Below, one piece after another: positions 53,719-62,370 of a stretch of 64,000 nucleotides of DNA (positions within the stretch are counted from its first letter, which is position 1; each line of letters begins with the position of its first letter). Location of the stretch: assembly GCF_011390835.1 (NCBI RefSeq), contig NZ_JAABRQ010000016.1, forward strand, positions 28,400 through 92,399. Reading direction: 5' to 3'. The translations under genes were made by a program, and so were the position numbers. This DNA is from Hydrogenophaga sp. (GTDB lineage: Bacteria > Pseudomonadota > Gammaproteobacteria > Burkholderiales > Burkholderiaceae_C). The notes below the pieces were generated by a model, which saw only the letters and a program-made list of their open reading frames with translations, searched no databases and was not told the origin of the DNA.

Positions 53719-54756
53719 ATGAGCCACGAACTCGGCCGACTCGAAGACCTGCCGCAGGACTACCGCGACGAACTCGCGTCGCACAACCTGGTGCCGCTGT
53801 GGCCCAGCCTGCGCGGCGTGTTGCCACCCGACGTGCCCACGCGCCAGACCCGCGCCACGCACTGGCCCTACCAGACCATCCGCCCGCTGCTGCTGAAGGC
53901 CGGCGAGCTGACGCCGATTGAAAAAGCGGAGCGCCGCGTGCTGGTGCTGGCCAACCCCGGCCACGGGCTGGAGAGGATGCAAGCCAGCGCGGCCATCTAC
54001 CTCGGCATGCAGCTGCTGCTGCCCGGCGAGTGGGCGCCCAGCCACCGCCACACGCCCAACGCGGTGCGCATGGTGGTGGAGGGCACCGGGGCCTGGTCGA
54101 CGGTGGACGGCGAAAAGTGCGAGATGGTGCGCGGTGACCTCATTCTCACGCCCACTGGCCTGTGGCACGAGCATGGTCACGACGGCACCGAGCCGGTGGT
54201 GTGGCTCGATGTGCTCGACCTGCCGCTGGTGCACTACATGGAGGCCAGCTACCACGTCAATGGCGGACGCCAGACTGTGAAGCCGCAGCGCGGCGAAAGG
54301 GCCTATGCGCGCGGCGGCGTCGTGCCCAGTCCGGTGTTTCAACGCGCGCACAAGGCCTACCCGATGCTGCGTTACCCCTGGGCCGACGCGCGCGCTGCGC
54401 TGGAATCGCTGGCAGCCGATCAGCCAGCACTCGACGCGGTGCAGGTCACTTACACCAACCCCGAAACCGGCGCACACTGCGAAAACATCCTCGGGTTCTA
54501 CGCTCTGATGCTGCGCCCGGGTCAGACCCTGCCGCTGCCTGCGCGATCGCCTGCCACCGTGTTGCACCAGATCGAAGGCGACACCGAGGTTCAGGTCGAG
54601 GCGCAGACCTTCACACTGGCCGAAGCCGACACTTGCTGCGCGCCCGGCTACACCGCCATCACACTGAAGAACCGATCGCCCGACCAGCCGGCGTTCCTGT
54701 TCATGGCCGACGAAACGCCCTTGCACCAGAAACTGGGTGTGTACGAAATCCGGTAG
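53719..54756 (+). CDS. Gentisate 1,2-dioxygenase-like bicupin
   Basis: 345 residues with two cupin domains. The N-terminal cupin has PSHRHTPNAVRMVVEG (His109 and His111, the HRH iron site) and GLWHEHGHDG with the third histidine. The C-terminal cupin has ATVLHQIEGDTEVQVEAQTF. This layout is that of gentisate dioxygenase, an Fe(II) enzyme opening gentisate to maleylpyruvate. Salicylate or 1-hydroxy-2-naphthoate dioxygenases are close alternatives. No maleylpyruvate isomerase or fumarylpyruvate hydrolase gene lies nearby, so the pathway must be completed elsewhere. CAGGAG precedes the ATG. Confidence 0.87.
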   Translation: MSHELGRLEDLPQDYRDELASHNLVPLWPSLRGVLPPDVPTRQTRATHWPYQTIRPLLLKAGELTPIEKAERRVLVLANPGHGLERMQASAAIYLGMQLLLPGEWAPSHRHTPNAVRMVVEGTGAWSTVDGEKCEMVRGDLILTPTGLWHEHGHDGTEPVVWLDVLDLPLVHYMEASYHVNGGRQTVKPQRGERAYARGGVVPSPVFQRAHKAYPMLRYPWADARAALESLAADQPALDAVQVTYTNPETGAHCENILGFYALMLRPGQTLPLPARSPATVLHQIEGDTEVQVEAQTFTLAEADTCCAPGYTAITLKNRSPDQPAFLFMADETPLHQKLGVYEIR

Positions 54757-54790
54757 CCAAGTCCTGCTGCCAACCCCATGCACGTGGCAC

Positions 54791-55390
54791 TCAGCCCTGC
54801 TCAGACTTGGGTGAGATCCCGCGGCGGCTCATCATGTCCTCGCTCATCGTCAACAGGGTAGCCTCGCTCAGCAGGCCCCGTGCAGCGGGGTAGGCCACCT
54901 GGTCTTCGTCGTCCAGATGCTGCCGGTAGAGACGGGCGAAATCGTTGAGCTTGACCTGGTGCCAAACCGTGAGTCCGGTCCATGGTCTAGCGCCAGGCTG
55001 GCTGGCGTGATCGGCCACGGTCTGCAAGACGGAGCGCGCGTCGACCCAGGCCAGCTCCATCTGGCGGTGGTCCTGGATCAGGCGCAGCACCAGGGCCTTG
55101 ACCGCGGCATCGGGGCCGGCCATGAGCGGGGGAAACACATGGCGCTCCTCGTCTTCGTGGTGCAGCGGCGCGGCGAGGTCGAAGTAGCGCATCACATCCT
55201 GCGCGGCCTGGCGCGCGCTGGCGTCACAGCCCTGTTCCACCAGGTGTTGCTGCAGGCGCTGGATCAGGCCGAGCATGCGCTCGACGCGCTCGTGGCAGGC
55301 GTCCAGCATCTCGAACGGCGCCTCGTAACCGGCCGCGGGCGCGTGGTGACCCGGCAGGCCGATGGCAGACACAGGAATGGCGCTGGTCAT
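54791..55390 (-). CDS. Haemerythrin (HHE)-domain protein
   Basis: 199 residues with the di-iron histidine pattern of HHE proteins: FEMLDACHERVERMLGLI, LAAPLHHEDEERHVFPPLM, IQDHRQMELAWVDA and LYRQHLDDEDQVAYPAA. Such proteins bind O2, NO or act in iron handling. The start overlaps the stop of the small upstream gene by four bases (ATGA), so it belongs to a leftward operon. It converges on the gentisate-dioxygenase-like gene. Confidence 0.88.
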   Translation of the reverse strand: MTSAIPVSAIGLPGHHAPAAGYEAPFEMLDACHERVERMLGLIQRLQQHLVEQGCDASARQAAQDVMRYFDLAAPLHHEDEERHVFPPLMAGPDAAVKALVLRLIQDHRQMELAWVDARSVLQTVADHASQPGARPWTGLTVWHQVKLNDFARLYRQHLDDEDQVAYPAARGLLSEATLLTMSEDMMSRRGISPKSEQG

Positions 55391-55701
55391 GGCGCTGACC
55401 CGAGTTGCACCGCCTGGCCCTGCGGGTCAAACGGGATGTAGGCCTGCAAGCGCCCTTCGCGGATGGATTCGACCATGCGCTGAAGCGGCTGGTCTGCATC
55501 GGCACTGGTGGGCGCCTGGCCGGCGAGCCCGGACATCGCGGCAGCAAACACCATGCCCCAGGGCTTGCCGAACTGCGCAGCCTCTTGCGCCAGACCGGCG
55601 AAAGACCGCAGTTCGACGGCGGCGAACACGAACGATGGGCGCTGTGGCCGGGGCTCGACCCGGACAGCCTGCAGGAGTTGGTCGACGGTGCAGAGGGTCA
55701 T
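55387..55701 (-). CDS. Small conserved-looking protein, function unknown
   Basis: 104 residues, no signal peptide or membrane helix. The sequence alternates short strands and helices (FVFAAVELRSFAGLAQEAAQFG, MVFAAAMSGLAG, PLQRMVESIREGRLQAYIPFD). No family is recognised. It is translationally coupled to the haemerythrin gene by an ATGA overlap and starts seven bases after the nitroreductase stop, so all three are probably one transcript. Confidence 0.6.
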   Translation of the reverse strand: MTLCTVDQLLQAVRVEPRPQRPSFVFAAVELRSFAGLAQEAAQFGKPWGMVFAAAMSGLAGQAPTSADADQPLQRMVESIREGRLQAYIPFDPQGQAVQLGSAP

Positions 55702-55708
55702 GGTGCAT

Positions 55709-56329
55709 TCAGGGGTGGCTGCCCCAGGTGGACAGGTAGTCGGCTACGGCCGGCCGGGGCGGCACAGGCTGGCGCGAGGCGACCGTGCCGATGCTGAGGA
55801 AACACACGGCCTGCTCGGGCTCGCGCAACGCCAAAGCGCGCCGTAAGGTGTCGGACTTCAAGGCCTTGCCGCTGGTGAGCGCCGAGCCAAACCCGAGCGC
55901 CGTGGCCACCAGCATCACGTTTTGCACCGCCGCACCCGCCGACAGCAGTCGCTCCGACAGGTCGACCTCGGAGTCGCCACACGCGGCATCGACCACGAGC
56001 AGCAGCAGCCGGGGCGCGCGAAACGCCTTCTCCCGCGCCTGCTCGCGCTGCTCGTCGGTGGCCAGCGCATCGCGTTCGGTCAGCGCCTGAGCAAAAACTT
56101 CGGCCAAGGCGGCGCGCTGCGCCTCGGGCACCAGCACGAATCGCCAAGGCAGCAACTGGCCGTGGTCGGGCGCTGCGCTGGCGGCTTCCAGCATGGCGTG
56201 GAACTGCTCTTGGTCGGGGCCGGGCGCCACCAGGCGCCTGGGCAGGATGGTCTGCCGCGCCTGGATCAGTTCCCCCACCACCTGGGGCCAGTCGGTGCGC
56301 GGCGCATGGGGCATGGGGTTCGTTGACAT
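55709..56329 (-). CDS. Nitroreductase family flavoprotein
   Basis: About 206 residues. LIQARQTILPRRLVAPGPD, MLEAASAAPDHGQLLPWRFVLVP and LSAGAAVQNVMLVATALGFGSALTSG are the FMN-binding segments of the NfsB/YdjA-like nitroreductases. It uses NAD(P)H to reduce a nitro compound or quinone; the true substrate is unknown. The ATG at 56329 is preferred; another is six codons upstream. The roughly 220 bases between it and the ribonucleotide reductase hold no gene I can support. Confidence 0.85.
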   Translation of the reverse strand: MSTNPMPHAPRTDWPQVVGELIQARQTILPRRLVAPGPDQEQFHAMLEAASAAPDHGQLLPWRFVLVPEAQRAALAEVFAQALTERDALATDEQREQAREKAFRAPRLLLLVVDAACGDSEVDLSERLLSAGAAVQNVMLVATALGFGSALTSGKALKSDTLRRALALREPEQAVCFLSIGTVASRQPVPPRPAVADYLSTWGSHP

Positions 56330-56553
56330 CGGCAACATGAATCGCAAAGATCAGGACGGCCGCCCTTGCGAGACCGACCCAAGCAGCCTGCCAGGCGGTC
56401 GCCCCAGACCCCCATCAGCCCGGCCCCCAGCGCGGCAGACGCGCTCAACACCCAGGCAGATGCGAGCGGCAACGAGCCGATCCTGCGCACCAGCACCGCA
56501 AACTGCGGTCACCAGAGCAGCCCCCTGCGTCGCGGCGCGCGCGGTGGGCAGGT

Positions 56554-59500
56554 TCATCCGCAGCTACCCATGTGGCCGCACTGGGTGCAGAGGTCACAGC
56601 CGTCTTTCTTGATCATGGCGTGTGCACCGCACTCGGGGCACTTCTTGCCGGCCATCAGCGGCATCTGCATGCCAGGCAGGTCGGGCGTGGTGGGCGCGGG
56701 GGCCAGCGCTGCCGACACGGTTTGCGCGCGCTTCGCCAAGATGCCTTGCAGCGCAAAGGCGATCGCGGCCACCTCAGAGTCGTGCCACATCGGCACATGG
56801 GTGCCGTCGGGCTTCTGGTAGGTGCCCAGGCGCACCGGACCCCGGTCCCAGGCCACTTTGCGCATGTCACCCAGCGCACGCTCCAGGAAGCCGCCGCGCG
56901 CGGCCAGCGACAAGATGCGCATGGTGGAAGTGATCCACTGCTGCGACTCGCCGCTCTGGCCCACCGGCATGAAAAACTCGATCGCGCGCTCCACCGTGGC
57001 GTCACCCAGGCCGGTCGGCACCGGCAGGAACGAGACCACGATGTACAGCGTCTTGTGGCCTTCCTGTGTCCAGTACTCGATCTTGTCGGCCACGGCCGAG
57101 AGTGCGCCCTTGGGCCGACTCTCGATCACGGTGCGCATCGGGTCCACCGGCGCGGCGACCACCGCTGCGGCGACCACCGCTGCGGCGGCAGCATCGGCCG
57201 CTGCGCTGCCGGTGTCGAGCACCGAACCGAGAATGCTGTTGGGCCGATAGGTGGCCATGCCCTTCAAGTGGGCGCGCCAAGCCTGGTGGTACAGATTCTT
57301 GAAGTCACTGAACGGGTAGTCAGCCGCCACGTTCACCGTCTTGGAGATGGCAGTGTCCACGAACGGCTGCACCGCCTGCATCATGGCAATGTGTTCGCCC
57401 GCCGTCATGGCAAGGGCGTTGACAAAGTACTCGGGCAAGGCATCCACATTACCACCGAGCTCGCGGTACAGACGCCAGGCGTGGTCTTCCACCGCGTACT
57501 CGGCGGTGCTGCCATCGGCTTCGCGCTTCTTGCGGCGGTACATCCAGGAGAACGGCGGCTCGATGCCGTTGGACGCGTTGTCGGCAAAGGCCAGGCTCAC
57601 CGTGCCGGTGGGCGCGATCGAGAGCAGGTGGCTGTTGCGGATGCCGTGCTGGCGGATCAACGCCTGGATTGGCGCGGGCAGGCGGCTGGCAAAAGTGCCG
57701 GGCGCGAGGTAGCCGTTGGCGTCAAATTTGGGGAACGCGCCTTTTTCCTGCGCCAGTGCCACCGAAGCCGTGTAAGCCGCATCGCGCATGCGCTCGGCGA
57801 TCTTCGCAGCCATCTCGCGCCCTTCCTCTCGGTCGTAGCGCAGACACAGCATGGCCAGGGCATTGCCCATGCCGGTGAAGCCGACACCGATGCGGCGCTT
57901 GGCCGCCGACTCTTCGCGCTGCTGCGGCAGCGGCCAGAAGGTCACGTCAAGCACGTTGTCCAGCGCGCGCACCTGGGTGGCCACCACCTGCTCGAAGGCA
58001 TCGAAATCGAACACCGGCACACCACCGAAGCCAAACGGGTGGCGCACGAAGCGCGTCAGGATCACCGGGCCGAGGTCGCAGCAACCGTAGGGCGGCAAGG
58101 GTTGCTCACCGCATTGCCCAGTGACCAGGCCATTGAAGATCACGGAGTTGCCATCGGCCTGCGTAGTGTCAAACACAGCGGCCCGTTCGACGTGCGCAAT
58201 CTGGGCGACTCGACTCGCAAAGCGCTGAGTCTTGTGCAGCACCTTGTCGGCCACCCAGGCGCGGTACTTGGCGGTCTTGTATTCCAGAAGAAAGCCCACC
58301 TCTTCCATGAAGCGTTCGCGCGACTGACCATCGACGATCAGCTCGTATTGCGCCCTGCAGGCGTAGTCGCCTTGTCCGCCGTTGCCATCGGGCATGGCCT
58401 TGTTTCCTGCCTTCCTGCGCAGACGAAGGCGCGCAAAGACACCCAGATTGGCCAGTACCACCTGCACGTCCTTGAGCAGGGCCGGGTAGCTGGAGCTCAG
58501 CCGAACCGAGCAGCTTTGGCTGTTACCAGAAACGTTGACCGTACCGTCGGTCTGAAAGAGCGCGCGCAGATAGCCTTTGACGCAGGCTTCATTGCCGCGC
58601 CACACAATCTCGGGAACCCGCAGTTTCGTTTCCCGCGTAAAGCCCAGAACGGCGAGTGCGCGCGCCAGCAACACCGAGCGGATGACCACATGGTTACGTT
58701 CAGCCACCGCAACAGGGGCCACTCGATAGCGCCGGGCTGTTGCCGAAAGCCCAGAAATCAACCCGTTGACGATGTCAGTCACACGCTCAGCCAGTGCGCG
58801 CTCTTCGTTCCAAAGGTTGACACAGACAGCCTCCAGTCCCTTGCCGCGGTTCGTGAAGTGGCCATCCCCGGCGATCAAGCCCAGCAAAATGCCCAACTCC
58901 TCGCCACCTTCTCTCCCAAACTGCCCTTTGCCCGACTGCACCCATAGCTCGTCTCCAATCTGCAGGTCCGACAGCTTGATCTTGCCGCGCGAGGTGTAGA
59001 AGTCGTGCCACGCCGTGGCCTCCACCTCGTACCCGTCTTCGGTGGTCACCTTGTAGACCTCGGCATCGAAGGAGGTCATGAATGCCGGCTTCGCCGGGCG
59101 CGTGGCCATACCCACTTCAGGGTTGGCCAGCGCGCGTCCATCCACCGTGACGTTCAAGGTTGCGCCGCTGCGGTGCAAGTCCCCGATACGGACCAGTCCA
59201 TGCTGGGTCGCGAGGCGGGTGTCGGCGGTCACGCAGGGGTTGGTGGCAGCAATCGTCTCGCAGTAGCGCAGGTTGTTGTCCTGCCCGATCTGGTCGAGGA
59301 ATAGGATGCCAGGTTCGGCGAAGTCGTAGGCCGACTTCATGATGGTGTCCCAGAGCTCGCTGGCGGCGATGGTCTGGTAGACCCACAGGCCGTCGGCACG
59401 CTGGTAGGCACCCTTGTCCACGAGCTTGGCGCCAGGGCGCGCCGTGTGCACAAGGTCCCAGGGCTGGTCGGCGCCCAGCGCTTCCATGAAGGCGTCGGTG

Positions 59501-60126
59501 ACGCCCACCGATACGTTGAAATTGTTCCAGCGCCCCGGCGTGCGCTTGGCGGTGATGAACTCCATCACATCCGGGTGGTCGATGCGCAGCACGCCCATCT
59601 GAGCACCACGGCGCGCGCCCGCGCTCTCCACGGTGGAACATGACTGGTCGAACACATTGATGTAGCTACACGGCCCTGAGGCCATGGAGTGCGTGCCCTT
59701 GACCTCGGCGCCCTTGGGGCGGATGCGCGAGAAGTCGTAGCCCACGCCGCCGCCGCGGCGCATGGTCTCGGCCGCTTCGCGCAAGGCTTCATAGATGCCG
59801 GGATAGCCTTCGCCATCTACGCCCTGGATCGCGTCGCCCACCGGCTGCACGAAGCAGTTGATCAGCGTGGCCTGGATGTCGGTGCCTGCGGCGCTCATGA
59901 TGCGCCCGGCGCCGATGGCGCCAGCGTGCAGGTTGGCGAGGAACTTCTGTTCCCATTCGGCGCGCAGACCTTCTGTTTCCACGCTGGCCAGGGCGCGCGC
60001 CACGCGGCGGTAGATGTCTTCGACGCCGGTTTCGCCGGGCTTGAGGTACTTTTCGGCTAGTACATCCTGGCTGATCGGCTGGGTCTGAGTGAGGTCTTGC
60101 GCGCGGGGGCTGGGATCGCGTTTCAT
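56554..60126 (-). CDS. nrdJ: Adenosylcobalamin-dependent (class II) ribonucleotide reductase, interrupted by an intein
   Basis: 1190 codons, of which 374 are an intein (residues 298-671), leaving an 816-residue enzyme. It reduces ribonucleotides using B12 and works with or without oxygen. Segments include RGGGVGYDFSRIRPKGAEVKG, ESAGARRGAQMGVLRIDHPDV, and after splicing ATNPCGEQPLPPYGCCDLG, whose N-x-C-x-E carries the thiyl-radical cysteine. The tail has KCPECGAHAMIKKDGCDLCTQCGHMGSC, a metal-binding or redox region. No NrdB is near. An alanine-rich stretch is encoded by a 15-bp tandem repeat. The start at 60126 is chosen; the frame is open 17 codons further. I saw no cobalamin riboswitch upstream. 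Confidence 0.94.
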   Translation of the reverse strand: MKRDPSPRAQDLTQTQPISQDVLAEKYLKPGETGVEDIYRRVARALASVETEGLRAEWEQKFLANLHAGAIGAGRIMSAAGTDIQATLINCFVQPVGDAIQGVDGEGYPGIYEALREAAETMRRGGGVGYDFSRIRPKGAEVKGTHSMASGPCSYINVFDQSCSTVESAGARRGAQMGVLRIDHPDVMEFITAKRTPGRWNNFNVSVGVTDAFMEALGADQPWDLVHTARPGAKLVDKGAYQRADGLWVYQTIAASELWDTIMKSAYDFAEPGILFLDQIGQDNNLRYCETIAATNPCVTADTRLATQHGLVRIGDLHRSGATLNVTVDGRALANPEVGMATRPAKPAFMTSFDAEVYKVTTEDGYEVEATAWHDFYTSRGKIKLSDLQIGDELWVQSGKGQFGREGGEELGILLGLIAGDGHFTNRGKGLEAVCVNLWNEERALAERVTDIVNGLISGLSATARRYRVAPVAVAERNHVVIRSVLLARALAVLGFTRETKLRVPEIVWRGNEACVKGYLRALFQTDGTVNVSGNSQSCSVRLSSSYPALLKDVQVVLANLGVFARLRLRRKAGNKAMPDGNGGQGDYACRAQYELIVDGQSRERFMEEVGFLLEYKTAKYRAWVADKVLHKTQRFASRVAQIAHVERAAVFDTTQADGNSVIFNGLVTGQCGEQPLPPYGCCDLGPVILTRFVRHPFGFGGVPVFDFDAFEQVVATQVRALDNVLDVTFWPLPQQREESAAKRRIGVGFTGMGNALAMLCLRYDREEGREMAAKIAERMRDAAYTASVALAQEKGAFPKFDANGYLAPGTFASRLPAPIQALIRQHGIRNSHLLSIAPTGTVSLAFADNASNGIEPPFSWMYRRKKREADGSTAEYAVEDHAWRLYRELGGNVDALPEYFVNALAMTAGEHIAMMQAVQPFVDTAISKTVNVAADYPFSDFKNLYHQAWRAHLKGMATYRPNSILGSVLDTGSAAADAAAAAVVAAAVVAAPVDPMRTVIESRPKGALSAVADKIEYWTQEGHKTLYIVVSFLPVPTGLGDATVERAIEFFMPVGQSGESQQWITSTMRILSLAARGGFLERALGDMRKVAWDRGPVRLGTYQKPDGTHVPMWHDSEVAAIAFALQGILAKRAQTVSAALAPAPTTPDLPGMQMPLMAGKKCPECGAHAMIKKDGCDLCTQCGHMGSCG
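57152..57181. repeat. 15-bp tandem duplication inside nrdJ
   Basis: GCGGCGACCACCGCT occurs twice, exactly in tandem. On the coding strand it gives an Ala/Val-rich stretch (VVAAAVVAAP) in a region that looks like a flexible linker. The length is a multiple of three, so copy-number change would keep the frame. Confidence 0.8.
58114..59235 (-). mobile_element. Intein with LAGLIDADG homing endonuclease in NrdJ
   Basis: 374 residues in frame. Block A is CVTADTRLATQHGLVRIGDL with the N-terminal cysteine; block B is around EVEATAWHDFY (A-x-x-H). The endonuclease motifs are GILLGLIAGDGHF (intein residues 115-127) and GYLRALFQTDGTV (221-233). Block F reads VFDTTQADGNSVIFNGLVTGQ split across the end, followed by the extein cysteine. 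The last two residues are Gly-Gln, where most inteins have His-Asn, and the block F histidine is absent. Insertion is directly before the catalytic cysteine of NPCGE, so that residue serves as the +1 nucleophile. Terminal Gln is known in a few inteins, so splicing is still plausible. Confidence 0.93.
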
Positions 60127-60410
60127 CGGGGGGCTTTCGGGAAGAGGGAGAAACGGTGTCGGGGGTCGGGCGTGCACAGTCGGCGGCCGAACTCAACAGA
60201 CTACATCATGGTCTTTTCGCCCATTGAAACCATGGCCATCCGTCGGCGCCTGGGTCTCGTGCGCGCGAGGCGGGGCGCGGCGTTCAACGCCACAGACCGC
60301 TCGTCGCCGGAGCCATCCAGGCGGCCACACCAGGTGTTGGCCTGCATCCAGACCCCCCGCGCCAGGTGCGATGGCTGGTGGCCCTATTGCACCAGCGGCG
60401 CAGTGCAGGC

Positions 60411-60720
60411 CTGCAGGGCCACACGCTGCGCTGCGCCTGGCTGCTCGACCACCCGGATCGAGCCGAGACGGCAGCAGTTCGAGCGCAGGTGCGGGCATCA
60501 AGGTGGTGGCAGCGGGCCTGCAGACCCGCGTGATGGACCGCGCCATGCAGATTTTCGGCGCCATGGGCCTGTCACCCGACACCCCCTGGCCTACCCTATG
60601 GACCCGAGGCCATGCCCTGCACCTGATGGACGGGCCAGACGGGGTGAACGTGCGCAGCGTGGCCAGACACGAACCGGCGCTAGCCAGAGCGCATGGGCAC
60701 TTCGGCGACCTACTTCACCA
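60411..60720 (+). pseudogene. Decayed fragment of an acyl-CoA dehydrogenase (C-terminal part)
   Basis: From 60497 the frame reads IKVVAAGLQTRVMDRAMQIFGAMG, then LHLMDGPDGVNVRSVARHE, clearly the last third of an acyl-CoA dehydrogenase (compare the family pattern DRAIQIHGGAG and ADGPDEVH). Just upstream, in another frame (60411-60497), LRCAWLLDHPDRAETAAVRAQVRA fits the preceding helix, so a frameshift lies near 60495. No start or N-terminal two thirds are present. It fills most of the 650-base gap between nrdJ and the glutaredoxin gene. The remainder of that gap, next to nrdJ, shows nothing I can name. Confidence 0.75.
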
Positions 60721-60779
60721 CGCCAGAACAGATGCGCCCGCCACCCAGTCCGGGCTGAACGCAGACCGACAAGCTCGCT

Positions 60780-61154
60780 TCAGGCGGGGTGACGGAGCAG
60801 CTGCTTGAACTCACCCGAATCGATCAAGGCTTGCAGCTCGTGCGCACCGCCCACCAGCGTGCCTTTGACAAACACCATGGGAAAGGTCGGCCAGCCGCTC
60901 CACATCTTCAGCGCGTTGCGACGGCGCCAGGTGTTGAAGTAGTTGCCATATTCCAGGTACTGGTGGGCCTCCCCATGCGCGTCGAGCAGCTGGCGCGCCT
61001 TTTTGCACACCGGGTTCTGGCCCATGCCCACCACCACCACGTCGTGCTTGGCCACCGCCGCCATGACCTCTTGGACGATGTCTCGGTGGTGCTCGGCCAC
61101 CCGGGCGCGAATGGCGGGGTGAATCTGGGCTTCGTCGAGGATGGGACGGGTCAT
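60780..61154 (-). CDS. Glutaredoxin family protein
   Basis: 124 residues. A helical N-terminal extension (about 35 residues) precedes the thioredoxin-fold core: DVVVVGMGQNPVCKKARQLLDAHGEAHQYLEYG, with a single active-site cysteine in NPVCKKA, then WPTFPMVFVKGTLVGGAHELQALIDSGEF with the cis-proline and GSH-binding GG. It is a monothiol-like glutaredoxin. Its position upstream of nrdJ might mean it reduces the reductase, but about 650 bases separate them. Confidence 0.86.
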   Translation of the reverse strand: MTRPILDEAQIHPAIRARVAEHHRDIVQEVMAAVAKHDVVVVGMGQNPVCKKARQLLDAHGEAHQYLEYGNYFNTWRRRNALKMWSGWPTFPMVFVKGTLVGGAHELQALIDSGEFKQLLRHPA

Positions 61155-61212
61155 GGAGTCGCTTGAAATGGTTGGACGTGCTGCGGGCGCGTCAGCTAGG
61201 CCGTGCGGTCGA

Positions 61213-62226
61213 TCAAACCAGCGCCGGTTCGCGCATCGCCGCTGCGGCGATGTCCAGCGAACGCAGGCGCAGGGCTGGATCGAAGACGTCGCTCACGATC
61301 ATGAATTCGTCGGCTTGCGTCACCTCGGCGAGCTGGGCAAAGCCCGCGCTCACCGTCTCGGGGCCACCGATGACTGCACAGGCGAGGAAATCGGCGATGG
61401 CGGCCTGGGCCTGCGGGTCAAGCCGGTCCATGAAACCCTCGACCGGCGCCGGCAGCTGGCCGCGCCGCCCGGTAAGGATGCCCAGCACGCGCTGGTAAGT
61501 GCTGCTGGCGAGGTACTGGGCCTCGTCGTCGGTGGGTGCGCCAATGAAGGGCACGCCGACGATGGCGTAGGGCTTGTCCAGCGCAGCCGAAGGGCGGAAG
61601 TTTTGCCGGTACATGGCCAGCGCTTGCAGCAGGTAGCGCGGCGCGAAGTGGGCGGCAAAAGCGTAGGGCAGGCCGCGTTCGGCCGCCAGCTGGGCTGAAA
61701 ACAGGCTGGAGCCCAGCAGCCAGATCGGCACCTGCGTACCAGCGCCCGGCATGGCCACCACCTTCTGGCCGGGCTGCATCGGACCCAGCAGGCGCTGCAG
61801 CTCGGCCACGTCGCGCGGGAAGTCTTGCTCGGTCTCGGGCCGGTCGCGGCGCAGCGCGCGCATGGTCAGCGGGTCGGTGCCAGGCGCGCGACCCAGGCCG
61901 AGGTCGATGCGATTCGGGTACAGCTCGGCCAGTGTGCCGAAGGCCTCGGCTACCACCAGCGGCGCGTGGTTGGGCAGCATCACGCCGCCTGAGCCGACGC
62001 GGATGGTCTGTGTGCCGCCCGCGATATGGCCCACCAGCACGGCGGTGGCCGAGCTGGCGATGCCGCTCATGTTGTGGTGTTCGGCCAGCCAGTAACGCTC
62101 GAAGCACAGGCGTTCGGCGTGCTGGGCGGTGCGCAGGGCGATGGCCAGGGCATCGGCCACAGTGCCGCCTTGGCGCACAGCGACCAGGTCGAGCATGGAC
62201 AGGCGGATGTCGTGCAGGGCTTTCAT
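61213..62226 (-). CDS. LLM-class (luciferase-like) flavin-dependent oxidoreductase
   Basis: 337 residues. [78 protein letters not shown] and [13 protein letters not shown] are the conserved FMN-site segments of the bacterial luciferase-like family (YhbW/MsnO8-like subgroup). It probably binds FMNH2 supplied by a partner reductase; the substrate is unknown. The ATG at 62226 ([10 protein letters not shown]) is preferred over an upstream ATG at 62289. It starts 58 bases upstream of the glutaredoxin gene's first codon. Confidence 0.88.
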   Translation of the reverse strand: MKALHDIRLSMLDLVAVRQGGTVADALAIALRTAQHAERLCFERYWLAEHHNMSGIASSATAVLVGHIAGGTQTIRVGSGGVMLPNHAPLVVAEAFGTLAELYPNRIDLGLGRAPGTDPLTMRALRRDRPETEQDFPRDVAELQRLLGPMQPGQKVVAMPGAGTQVPIWLLGSSLFSAQLAAERGLPYAFAAHFAPRYLLQALAMYRQNFRPSAALDKPYAIVGVPFIGAPTDDEAQYLASSTYQRVLGILTGRRGQLPAPVEGFMDRLDPQAQAAIADFLACAVIGGPETVSAGFAQLAEVTQADEFMIVSDVFDPALRLRSLDIAAAAMREPALV

Positions 62227-62370
62227 GCTGACTATTGTCGGCCTTTGTGTGCTGGACTGCTGACACGCAGGTGAGGTGCTTTCGGTCAACAGGTCTGTGC
62301 GCCAGGCGATGGCCGCGCGTGTCGGACTTCGCTAAGCTGTATGTTTTCGTACTTTGTGCACCCTGATCTC

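Noticed and set aside
56330..56553. Short leftward frames between the nitroreductase and nrdJ, one with a hydrophobic stretch
   Set aside because: No start signal, no recognisable family and two competing frames. It could be a remnant, but I cannot support a gene.
60127..60410. Possible cobalamin riboswitch upstream of nrdJ
   Set aside because: I looked for the B12-box and related conserved segments on the minus strand and found none. A covariance search would be decisive.
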